Shown here one piece after another: positions 50,537 to 62,400 of a stretch of DNA of 64,000 bases (the first letter of the stretch is position 1; each line of letters starts with the position of its first letter). The notes below the pieces were generated by a model that was not told the DNA's origin, did not search any database, and was given only the letters and a program-made list of their open reading frames with translations. The position numbers and the translations under genes were made by a program. This stretch comes from Polaribacter marinaquae (GTDB taxonomy: Bacteria; Bacteroidota; Bacteroidia; Flavobacteriales; Flavobacteriaceae), in contig NZ_CP150496.1 of assembly GCF_038019025.1 (NCBI RefSeq), positions 1,752,001 through 1,816,000 on the forward strand, given 5' to 3'.

Positions 50537-52510
50537 CTACATTTTTATGATAACAAACTCTGTTCTTCTATTTGCTTGATGTTGTTCTTCTGAGCATTTA
50601 ACAGTATTTGTATGGCTATTATTATCTACACAATTGTTAACCAATCTTGTTTCTCCGAAGCCTTTTCCAGAAATTCTATAATTAGAAATTCCTTTATTAA
50701 TTATATAAGCTACAGAAGATTTTGCTCTTCTATCTGATAACGCTTCATTGTATGCTTCATTACCTCTAGCATCTGTATGAGAACTAGATCTAATTACTAG
50801 TTTTTCATATTTTTTCATGATTTTAACAATTTTATCTAACTCTATTGCAGCATCTTCTCTAATGTTAGATTTGTTATAATCAAAATAAATTGGTCTAATT
50901 TTAATTATCAATTCTCCTCTTTCGTTATAAGTAAAGTCTGATATAACTTTTAAATCAAAATCTAATTTTAAATCTACTGTTTTATCTGATGTAGTATCAA
51001 AAGATACAGTATCTGGTTGGGAATACTCTTTTGTTGCTTTTAAAGTATATTTTTTATTACATGGCAAGCTAAATGTAAATTTTGCATTTGCGTCTGCATA
51101 AATTTCTTCTATAATTTCGCCTTTATCGTCTTTTAAAACAAGCTTAGCGCCGGGTAAAATATTATGAAATTTCTTATCTTTTACAAAACCTGAAACAATT
51201 TGTACGCATGGTGTAAATTCTGGCTCGATAAGCGATTCTACAGCATAAATATCATCATCTCCTAAACCACCTTCTCTATTAGAAGATAAATATCCTTTTT
51301 TTGTAATTGAATTGATAGAAAAAGCAAAATCATCTAATTTAGAATTTACTGGTGCTTTTAAATTTTCTGGCTTGGTGTATGTTCCATTTTCTTTTTTTGT
51401 TGAAAAAATATCTAAAGCTCCTATACCAAAATGACCATCCGAAGAAAAATATAGTACATCGTCATCAGAAATAAAAGGAAACATTTCTCTACCTTCTGTA
51501 TTTACGGTAGTTCCTAAATTCTGAACTTCGCCAAAGCCACCATTTTCTTTAATTTCTACCACATAAATATCTGTACCTCCAACTCCACCAGGCATATCAG
51601 AAACAAAATATAATTTTTTACCATCTTTACTAACAGATGGATGACCCACAGAATATTCGCTACTATTAAATGGTAATTCTACTACGTTATCCCATTTATT
51701 GTAGTTCCATTCTGCTTTTAAAATTTTTAAATTATTATACCCTTCTTTGTCAACTTTATATTTACCTGCTACATAATTGTTTCTTGTAAAATACATTGTT
51801 TTTTTATCCGGAGAAAAACTAACAGAAGATTCGTGATATTTAGAGTTTACCTCATCAGAAAACATTGGTCTCACTTCAGAATCATCTCCTTCTACAGTTG
51901 TAATTTTTTCTTTAACAACTTTAAAAATATCTAGAAAATATTTATCGTTTCTTGTATGGCTTCTTTTTACAAATAAATTTCTTTCTCTTGGTGAAGAAAA
52001 TAAAATTGTATTACCGTAGTCAGTCACTCCAAAATCTGAATATTTTGTATTGATACTTCTTTGGTTAACTACTGTAAAATTTGGTTTTCCGTTTTTTAAT
52101 TCATCTAAGGTTACTTCTTTGTTTGTAAAGTTTTCTCCTCTAGAATCATTTTGCTTTTGTTCATGAAATTTTTTCATCCATAAATTAGATGCATCAAATT
52201 TACCAACACTTCTTAAGGTTTGCGCATATCTAAAAATGTGCTCTGGGGATTGATTAGGGTACTTATTAAATAAACGCTCATAAGCACTCGAGGCATTTTG
52301 CATATTCACATTAAAATAATAACTATCTGCAAGTCTTTGCAAAACATGCTCTGTTGCATTTTCTGATGCTAATTTCTCATAAGCTTCTGCAGCAAAAACA
52401 TAAGATAAGTTTTCAAAGTAAGTATCTGCTTTTTTAGTTTCTTTAGTTTGCCCAAGTATGGTTAAAGAACTAAATAAAAGTACGATTGTAATTTGTATTG
52501 TTTTTTTCAT
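50537..52510 (-). CDS. OmpA-family protein with TPR and PD40 repeats (PorE/SprE-operon type)
   Basis: From the ATG at 52510 (MKKTIQITIVLLFSSLTILG) it is 657 residues; a longer in-frame start would lie inside sprF. After the signal peptide come a short TPR region (about 25-110), then WD40/PD40-like beta-propeller repeats (about 165-430: VSFSPDKKTMYFTRNNYVAG, then GHPSVSKDGKKLYFVSDMPG). A carboxypeptidase-like domain (about 440-530) and a C-terminal OmpA peptidoglycan-binding domain (about 545-657) follow, with SSHTDARGNEAYNEALSDRR. Such proteins lie after PorP/SprF genes and are thought to anchor T9SS-linked surface assemblies to peptidoglycan. It is the last gene of the operon. Confidence 0.92.
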   Translation of the reverse strand: MKKTIQITIVLLFSSLTILGQTKETKKADTYFENLSYVFAAEAYEKLASENATEHVLQRLADSYYFNVNMQNASSAYERLFNKYPNQSPEHIFRYAQTLRSVGKFDASNLWMKKFHEQKQNDSRGENFTNKEVTLDELKNGKPNFTVVNQRSINTKYSDFGVTDYGNTILFSSPRERNLFVKRSHTRNDKYFLDIFKVVKEKITTVEGDDSEVRPMFSDEVNSKYHESSVSFSPDKKTMYFTRNNYVAGKYKVDKEGYNNLKILKAEWNYNKWDNVVELPFNSSEYSVGHPSVSKDGKKLYFVSDMPGGVGGTDIYVVEIKENGGFGEVQNLGTTVNTEGREMFPFISDDDVLYFSSDGHFGIGALDIFSTKKENGTYTKPENLKAPVNSKLDDFAFSINSITKKGYLSSNREGGLGDDDIYAVESLIEPEFTPCVQIVSGFVKDKKFHNILPGAKLVLKDDKGEIIEEIYADANAKFTFSLPCNKKYTLKATKEYSQPDTVSFDTTSDKTVDLKLDFDLKVISDFTYNERGELIIKIRPIYFDYNKSNIREDAAIELDKIVKIMKKYEKLVIRSSSHTDARGNEAYNEALSDRRAKSSVAYIINKGISNYRISGKGFGETRLVNNCVDNNSHTNTVKCSEEQHQANRRTEFVIIKM

Positions 52511-52526
52511 AATTGTTGTGTTAAAA

Positions 52527-53444
52527 CTAAAAGAATCTTGGAGATTTAATTTTATTTCTTTCAAAATCGAAATTAAATAGCACAAAAACTTCATGCGAAC
52601 CAGAGTTAAAATTACCCAAGTTTGTTAATGTATAATCATAAGCATAACCTATTCTTAAACTTTTTGATGCTCTTACATTTATTAATGCAGAAACAGATTC
52701 ATCTAATCTGTAAGAAAGCCCAAATTCTAATTTGTCATATAAAAGTACATTTCCAGAAAAATCTATTGATAATGGTGCACCTTCTGCAGCCTTTACCATC
52801 GTAGATGGTTTTAATTTAACATCATCAGATAAATCGAAAACATAACCTGTTGTTAAAAAAAAGTGTTTTCTTTCTGATGCTCTTGTTACTTGACCACCTT
52901 CTTTTTCGAAATGAAATGTTTGTAAAAGATTTGGTATTGATAAACCTGCATAAAACTTATCGGTATAATAAAATGCACCTGCGCCTAAGTTTGGTAAAAT
53001 TTTATTTGCATTCTGATTTATAAATGCTTGATCATTATCATTTACAGTGTTTAAACACGGCAAACAAACATTAAAAAACGTAAAGCCTGCTTTAATACCT
53101 AAAGCTAAATTTGCATTTTCACCCACTTTTAATGTGTAAGAAAAATCTCCGTATACATTTTGTTCTTCTACCGGACCTATTTCGTCTACAATAACAGAAA
53201 AGCCTAAACCAACATTTTTACCTACTGGAGAATTTATCCCTAATGTTAATGTTCTTGGTGCTCCGTCTATACCAACCCATTGTGATCTACCTAAAAGATT
53301 TACACTTAGAACATCATATGACCCAGCATAAGCTGGGTTTATGATATTCATGTTATACATATATTGTGTATACTGAGGGTCTTGTTGTGCTTTTACAGAA
53401 ACAGTAAATAATAGCACTGTAATTATTACAATTAATTTTTTCAT
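52527..53444 (-). CDS. sprF: PorP/SprF-family type IX secretion membrane protein
   Basis: The 305-residue protein has a signal peptide (MKKLIVIITVLLFTVSVKAQ) and the hallmark start QDPQYTQYMYNMNIINPAYAG, followed by GRSQWVGIDGAPRTLTLGIN. It is an outer-membrane barrel ending in aromatic strands (EVFVLFNFDFERNKIKSPRF). SprF in F. johnsoniae is needed to deliver the giant adhesin SprB, and PorP-like paralogs serve individual type B T9SS cargoes. Here it follows the giant adhesin gene by 25 bp and precedes the OmpA/PD40 gene, the same module layout. The symbol is by family; it may be a dedicated paralog. Confidence 0.93.
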   Translation of the reverse strand: MKKLIVIITVLLFTVSVKAQQDPQYTQYMYNMNIINPAYAGSYDVLSVNLLGRSQWVGIDGAPRTLTLGINSPVGKNVGLGFSVIVDEIGPVEEQNVYGDFSYTLKVGENANLALGIKAGFTFFNVCLPCLNTVNDNDQAFINQNANKILPNLGAGAFYYTDKFYAGLSIPNLLQTFHFEKEGGQVTRASERKHFFLTTGYVFDLSDDVKLKPSTMVKAAEGAPLSIDFSGNVLLYDKLEFGLSYRLDESVSALINVRASKSLRIGYAYDYTLTNLGNFNSGSHEVFVLFNFDFERNKIKSPRFF

Positions 53445-53469
53445 TTTTATTGCCTTTATTTTTTATCTG

Positions 53470-56400
53470 TTATCTATTTAAATATACCCAACCTGTAATT
53501 GGTTTTCTAACGCCGTCATTAAAGTAAATAATGTAGAAATAAGTTCCTGTTGGTACTGGTTTACTATCGTTTAGAGTTAATCTACCCGTAGAGTAACCGT
53601 CCCACCAATCTGGACTCGTTTTACCATTATTACTATACTCGTACACTTTATTACCCCATCTATTAGATATTTCTAATTTAAAATTAGGATAATTAGCTAG
53701 TGCAGGTATTACAAACGTATCGTTGTTACCGTCTCCGTTTGGAGAGAATGCATTCGGAACCAAGTCACAATTTGTAACATCCATATGATCTTGAATTTGA
53801 TCATTGTCACAATCGAACATGTATTCATCGATAGTTAATATTCCATCATTATCATCATCAATATCTTGGAAATCTTTTTTATCATCGGAATCCGTATTTC
53901 TAACAATATAACTTAAAATACCGCTATCATCAAACGTTTCTAAATCGTTAAATAATCCGTTCAATCCAGAACCTGTGTCAGAACCATCTATAACTCCGTC
54001 ATTATTGGCATCTGTTGCACCAGAACCAGATTCTTCTAAATCTGTTAAACTATCTCCGTCTGAATCTAAATCTAAATGATCTGGAATACCGTCACTATCA
54101 GTATCTAAACTATTGTCACCTCCGTTTTCGATAAAATCTGGAATACCATCATTATCATCATCTAAATCTACACTATCAGGTACGCCGTCTCCGTCGGTGT
54201 CATCAGCATCTAAATAATCTGGAATTCCGTCTAAATCATCATCATCATTGTTTAAGTTAGAATCTCCGTTATTATCTTCATCTATAGTTTCAATACCATC
54301 GCCATCATCATCGGTATCTAGATAATTTGGTATACCATCTTTATCGGTATCATCATCTGTTGGATCTCCATTGATTAAAGCTACATCTTCATCCGAAGTA
54401 TCAATACCATCTCCATCGTCATCTGTATCTAAGTAATTTGGTATACCGTCTTTATCAGTATCATCATCTGTTGGATCTCCGTTAACAGAAACAACATCTT
54501 CATCTATTGTATCAACTCCATCACCATCATCATCTGTATCTTGAAAGTCTGGTTTACCATCTTTATCTGTATCAACAGGTGTATAATCTATAGTTCCGCT
54601 TTCTGGCGTTACCTCAACTCCGTCGAATAATCCATTAGAACCAGAACCAGTATCTGCACCGTCTATTACACCATCATTATCAGCATCTAAAGCTCCATTA
54701 CCAGCTTCTACAACATCGTTTACACCATCACCGTCTGAATCTAGATCTAAATGATCTGGAATGCCATCATTATCTGTATCTCTTAATGGATCACCATTTT
54801 GCTCAACTGAATCTGGTATCCCATCATTATCATCGTCTAAATCAATATTATTAGGAATTCCATCTCCATCTGTATCACCTTCTACCGTAATTGTTACCGT
54901 TTCAGTTTTACATACTGATGGACTTACAGCTGTATTACAAACTGTATAATCTATTGTTACTGTTGTTCCTTCTTCTCCTACGGCTGGTATATAGGTCATC
55001 TCTCCGGTTAATGGATCAAAACTTACAACACCTGCAGCAGTTCCTGTTCCGGCATCTGTTAGTGTCGTATTAGTTCCTGGTAAGTAATCATCATTTGCTA
55101 ATACATTTACAACACCTGGTGTATTAATAGTTACTACTAGCACATCTGAACTTACGGTTGGAACTAGTGGATTTGGATCTGATGAATCTGGATTACCATC
55201 ATTATCATCATCTAAATCTGTAACATCTGGATCGCCATCATTATCATTATCTGGTTGAACTGTAATTGTTACCGTTTCAGTTTTACATACTGATGGACTT
55301 ACAGCTGTATTACAAACTGTATAATCTATTGTTACTGTTGTTCCTTCTTCTCCTATCGCTGGTGTATAAGTCATCTCTCCGGTTAATGGATTAAAACTTA
55401 CAACGCCTGTAGCAGTTCCTGTTCCAGCATCTGTTAATGTTGTATTAGTTCCTGGTAAATAATCATCGTTTGCCAATACATTTACAACGCCTGATAAACC
55501 TTCTACAACCGTTAACACATCTGAACTTACGGTTGGAACTAATGGATTTGGATCTGATGAATCTGGATTACCATCGTTATCATCATCTAAATCTGTAACA
55601 TCTGGATCACCATCATTATCATTATCCGATTGAACTGTAATTGTTACCGTTTCTGTTCTACATACTGATGGACTTACAGCTGTATTACAAACTGTATAAT
55701 CTACTGTTAGTGTTGTTCCTTCTTCTCCTATCGCTGGTGTATAAGTCATCTCTCCGGTTAATGGATCAAAACTTACAACGCCTGCAGCAGTTCCTGTTCC
55801 AGCATCTGTTAATGTCGTGTTAGTTCCTGGTAAATAATCATCATTTGCTAATACATTTACAACACCTGATAAACCTTCTACAACCGTTAACACATCTGAA
55901 CTTACGGTTGGAACCAATGGATTTGGATCTGATGAATCTGGATTACCATCATTATCATCATCTAAATCTGTAATATCTGGATCACCATCATTATCATTAT
56001 CTGGTTGAACTGTAATTGTAACTGCTGTCGTTTTACATACTGATGGATTTACAGCTGTATTACAAACTGTATAATCTACTGTTACTGTTGTTCCTTCTTC
56101 TCCTACCGCTGGTGTATAAGTCATCTCTCCGGTTAATGGATCAAAACTTACAACACCTGCAGCAGTTCCTGTTCCTGCATCTGTTATTGTTGTGTTAGTT
56201 CCTGGTAAATAATCATCATTTGCTAATACATTTACAACGCCTGATAAACCTTCTACAACCGTTAACACATCTGGACTTACAGCTGGAACTAATGGATTTG
56301 GATCTGATGAATCTAGATTACCATCATTATCATCATCTAAATCTGTAACATCTGGATCGCCATCATTATCATTATCTGGTTGAACTGTAATTGTAACTGC

Positions 56401-59400
56401 TGTCGTTTTACATACTGATGGATTTACAGCTGTATTACAAACTGTATAATCTACTGTTACTGTTGTTCCTTCTTCTCCTTCAGCTGGTGTATAAGTCATC
56501 TCTCCGGTTAATGGATCAAAACTTACAACGCCTGCAGCAGTTCCCGTTCCTGCATCTGTTATTGTTGTATTTGCGCCTGGTAAATAATCATCATTTGCTA
56601 ATACATTTGCAACACCTGATAAACCTTCTACAACCGTTAATGTTTCTGGACTTACAGCTGGAACTAGTGGATTTGGATCTGATGAATCTGGATTACCATC
56701 GTTATCGTCATCTAAATCTTCACTATCTGGTATTCCGTCATTATCTGTATCCAATGAATCTAAATAATCTGGTGTTCCATCATTATTATCATCATCATCA
56801 TTAAAGTTACCATTGTTATTGTTGTCTTCATCCTTAGTTAAAACTCCATCATTATCGTCATCTTCGTCTAAATAATTAGGTATCCCATCATTGTCAGAAT
56901 CGTCATCCGTTGGATCTCCGTTAATACTAACAACATCTTCTTCTAGAGTATTGATACCATCATTATCATCATCTATATCTTGGAAATCTAAAACTCCATC
57001 TTTATCTGAATCTTGCGGGTTATTGATTGTTGTACCGCTTTCTACGCCATCTTCTATTGCATCAAATAATCCGTTTGCACCAGAATTTGTTTCTGCACCA
57101 TCAATTCTTCCATCGTTGTCTAAATCTACTTGTCCAAACCCTGACTCTATTAAATCGCTTATACCGTCACCGTCTGAATCTAAATCAAGAGAATCTGGAA
57201 TGCCATCTTTATCTGTATCTCTTAATGGATCTCCATTTTGTTCTACTGAATCTGGAATTCCGTCATTATCATCATCTAAATCTACGCTATCTGGCACACC
57301 ATCGTTATCATTATCTTTAATTTCTCTGTAATCTACTTCTGGTGTAGATGTATTATCAAGGTCTGGTAAATCTATTGCACCGTTATCTTGATCATCATTT
57401 ACATCAAATAATGCACCTGCTGTGTTATTGTCATCATAACTATCTAATAAACCATCTGCATCAGAATCATTATTAACAGTTGCCTTAACAAAACCGGCTT
57501 CTTCTGTATCATTTAAACCATCATTATCTGAATCTAAATCTAAATAATCTGGATTAAAATCACCTTCTGTATCTACAGGTATTAAACCGCTTATTACAGC
57601 ATTGTTATCGTAAGCATCTATTAAACCATCCATATCTGCATCTGCTGTTGCAGAAATTGGCTTGATATAACCTGCTGTAGTTTGTGCTTCTACGTTATCA
57701 GGAATTCCGTCGTTATCTGAATCAATATCCTTATCATCTGATATTCCGTCTCCGTCGCTATCAATACCATCATTTACTGTAAATAATGGGAATGTTCCAG
57801 GACCTGAGTTTTCTGAAGTTCCGTTGGTTTGTGATGGAGAGCTTGATGCTGTATTTCCTTCAAACAATCCGTTTATTGCACAACCAGAGAATAACACAGA
57901 ACCTAAGTTTGTATTTGATGATGCTGATAATAATTCTGCAGAGAATCTAATATCAAAAGCAGAAGTATTATAGTAACCAAAGTAAGTTGCTAACCTTGGT
58001 GATACATCTACACCTGCATAAGTATCATCTGGTCCCTCAAAAGTTACTAAACCAGTTGCTGGGTTATCTGTAACATTTAATAATGTTTCATTATCTACCG
58101 CATATAAACCTGGTCTAGAAAGTATCACAGACTCTCTAGCGTTAGCTCCATCTATATCAAATATGGCACCACTAAATCTACTAATATTGTAAAGAGTGTT
58201 AGTATTATCGTTAACTAATGTAACTCTAAATGCCATTTCTGCTTTATTACCTGTTGGTGTTGGCACAGTGTATTCTGGTTGCCAAGCATCTGGATTACCT
58301 GTAGTAGAATTATCTATAGAAATTAATGAAGCTCCTCCTTTAATGTCTGTAATTTCTACAATTGCATCTAAAATTCCACCCGTTCCACCGAAACCTGTAA
58401 CATCTACAACATTTTCAAAACGATATTTAGCTCCTATAGAACCCGAACCAGAAACACCTGTTCCTGCCACATAAGTTGGATTTTGGAAACTTACGTTAGG
58501 TAATATACATCTAGGGTCGTTTGCTGATGACGAAGGAATATATCCTAACGATTCAACTACATCTACAATTCCATCATTATCATCATCTATATCTATATCA
58601 TCTGTTATACCATCACCATCTGTATCTATTTGCACTCCGAAAGTAATTTTATCTCTAAAATCTACTTCTGCTGTTCCTGGATCTTGATCATTAGGGAATA
58701 ATGTAACATCTTGATTATTATTTGATGCTGCATCTTGATCTGATAAGCCGCCTGTGTTTAAATCAAACGCATCATCTAAACCATCTCCATCTGAATCTAC
58801 TCCTGAAAATACATTTCCATTGTCTGCAACATTATCTCCATCTGTATCATAAGCTTCAACCGTATCTAGAACACCGTCGCCATCTGAATCTACATCTGTA
58901 TAATCTGGCGGATCAATACCATCTGTATTTAATGGGAATCTAATTGGGTTACCAGATCCTGGTGCAGTTTCATAAACATCTGCTAAACCATTGCCATCTG
59001 AATCTGCTCCTGGTGCAATGTAACCCACTGTAGTTTGCCATTCGATGTTATCTACAATTCCGTCATTATCTGAATCTAAATCTAAATAATTTGGCAATGC
59101 ATCTGAATCTGCATTTTCTGGATTATTTACTGGAGATCCTGTTATAGAACCACAAGGCGCACAGTCTAAATCGTAAGCATCATCGATACCATCTTTATCT
59201 GTATCTACACCTGAAGGAGCCACATACGTTAATGGATTTTGCGCTTCGATGTTATCTATAATTCCGTCTGCATCTGAGTCTAAATCTTTGTAATTTGGAA
59301 CTCCGTCGCCGTCTGAATCTAATACTGGTAATGGATTGTTAGCAATTGCATCATCTAAACCATCATTATTAGTGTCTGTAAAGTTATCTACTTTACCGTC

Positions 59401-62400
59401 TCCATCTGCATCAACTCCGCCTGCTTCAACTAAGTCAGAAATACCGTCATTATCTGAATCATTATCAAACTGATCTATAATTCCGTCTTTATCTTTATCA
59501 AAGTTATCGTCAATTCCGTCATTATTTTCATCTAAAGTAATGTTGTCTGGATCTTTATAATCTGGAATTCCATCATTATCGGTATCTGCTAATGGATCAT
59601 TTCCTCCATTTTCAACAACATCTGAGATTCCGTCATTATCATCATCTAAATCAACACTATCAATAATTCCGTCTCCGTCTGTATCTGGAAGAACTGTAAC
59701 AGTTACTTGTGCTTCATTAGATAAAAGACCATTATTATCCTCTACCGTATAAATTACATTAGCCTCACCTGTAAATTCTAATTCTGGTGTAAATACTATA
59801 TTACCAAGATTATCAACAGTATAAGTTCCTTCACCTGCAATAATTAATGGTGTAGTAGAATTACCTGTATTGCTAGCATTATTAGGATCTATTAATGTTA
59901 TTGTAGATGCATCTATAGTACCATCAGTATCTGTATCATTTGCAGTTACAGTTGCTATTGTTACTGGTGTATTTTGAATTGTTGTTTCAGTATCATTACC
60001 TGCAACTGGTGCATCGTTTTCTCCTGTAACAGTAATATCTAATGTTGCATCACTATTTTCATTTCCATCTGAAACTGTATAAGTAATCTGAGGAACATTA
60101 CCTGTAAAGTCTAATGCAGGTGTAAAAGTATAACTACCATCAGAATTTATAATTAAATCTCCTTCTGTTAAAGAAATTGTATTTCCTGCTGGTGTATCTA
60201 CACCTCCTACAGTAAATTCTAATATTGTTAACGGAGTTCCTTCAACGTCATTATCATTAATTAATAATCCGTTTGAAGCGTTTACTGCTAATACAGTATC
60301 TTCTGCAGTTGTATTAACATCTGCAACGGCATTTGGTGCATCATTTACAGCTGTAATTGTTATTCCTATTACTGCTTCGTTAGAAACTAAACCTTCATTA
60401 TCTTCTACTGTGTACTTAATATCTGCAACACCATTAAAGTTTGGCAACGGTGTAAAAACTACATTACCTAAAGTATCTACAGAATAACTACCAACACCAG
60501 ATATAACTAATGGGTTAGAAGAGTTACCTGTATTTGCTGCGTTGTTAGGATCTATCAATATAATAGTAGTTGCATCGATAGCTGCACTATCATCGGTATC
60601 GTTATTAGTTATTAATGATACATTTACTGGTGCATCTTCATTACTAGTATTTCCTAAATCATCTACAGCAACTGGTGCATCATTAACACCTGTTACAGAT
60701 ATGTCTAAAGTACTTGTTGTTGATAATGAACCGTCTGTAACTGTATAAGTAACTTGAGGCACAGCACCTAAGAAATCTGTTGCTGGGTTATAGATATAAC
60801 TACCATCTCCGTTTACAGTTATTGCACCTTCTACTAAGTTTACTGTTGTACCTGCAGCATAATCTGTTCCGTTTATAGTAAACTGTGTTAATGTTAAAGG
60901 CGTACCGTCTGTATCAGAATCATTAATTAACAATCCTGCAGAAGCGTCAACATTTAATTGTACATCTTCTGGTGTTGTTTTAGTATCTGCAATAGCAACA
61001 GGCACATCATTAACAGGAGTAATATTTAATGTTAATGTACTACTAGAATTGTCTGTTGGTGTTCCGTCTGAAATTGTGTAATTAATTACCGGAACCGAAC
61101 CATTATAATTTGCTGTTGGTACAAAAGTATAACTACCATCTGCATTAATTGTTATTTGACCTTCTGTAATTGTTGCTGTTTCTCCGGCAGTATAGTTTGT
61201 ACCATCAATCTGAAAAGTAACTACAGTTAATGTTTCTCCTGGATTCGAATCGGTATCATTATTTAATAAACCATTTACTGCATCTACTGTTAAAGTTACA
61301 TCTTCTGATGTAGATTCTGCATCTGGATTTGCAACTGGTGGCAAGAATGATTTTGGCACTGTAATATTTACAGTTGCAGAGTCACACAAGCCATTAGTAT
61401 CACAAACTTGATATTCGAAAGAATCTGACCCTTTGTTAAAACCAGGGTTTGGAGTATAAGTTATTGTATTATCTCCGTTAATTACCACAGTACCATTTGC
61501 TGGCTGAGTAACAATTGATGAAACATTTAACACGTCTCCATCTATATCTGTATCATTTGGTAAAACAGCTATTACTACTGCAACTCCAGGGTCTGTTGAT
61601 GTTACGTCATTTGTTGCTACAGGCGCATCATTTATAGGAGAAACTGAAATATCTAATGTTGAGTTTGCTGTATTTGCACCATCTGTAATTGTATAGGCAA
61701 TTTGTGGTAAAGAACCATTAAAATTAGCAATTGGTGTAAATGTGTAACTACCATCAGAATTTATTAATAAACTTCCTTCTGCTAAAGAAACTGTGTTTCC
61801 GGCAATATAAGTTGTACCGTTTACTGTAAATGTTGTAACACTTAGAGAACTGTTTTCTGTATCAGAATCATTAGTTAATAATCCGTTTGCAGCAGTAACC
61901 GTTAACGGCGTGTCTTCATTTGTAGTATTTGTATCTAAAACTGCAATAGGTGCATCGTTAATTGGATTTACAACTATATCTAGCGTACTCATCACAGAAT
62001 TTAACCCATCATTTGCTGTATAAGTTACTTGTGGTACATCACCATTAAAATTAGCGGTAGGCGTAAATGTATAACTACCGTCTGATTCTATTTGTAAAAC
62101 ACCTTCTGTTAAGCTAATTGGAGCTCCTACAGTTTCTGAATTACCATTGATAGTTAACGCTGTAACAGTTAAAGTATCATTTTCTAAATCTGTATCATTA
62201 GCCAGAATACCGTTTACTGCTGATACTGTTAATGGAGTATCCTCATTCGTATCATTTGAATCTGCGATAGCAACTGGAGCATCATTTACTGCAGTTACAG
62301 TAATATCTAAAGTTCCTGGTACCGTTGCTGAACCATCTGTTACATTGTATGTAATTTCTGGTACCGTACCGTTAAAATTAGATGCTGGCGTAAATGTGTA

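Noticed and set aside
54700..56760. CRISPR-like regular repeats at constant spacing.
   Set aside because: The repeats are 375 bp, in frame and coding, with no short repeat/unique spacer layout.
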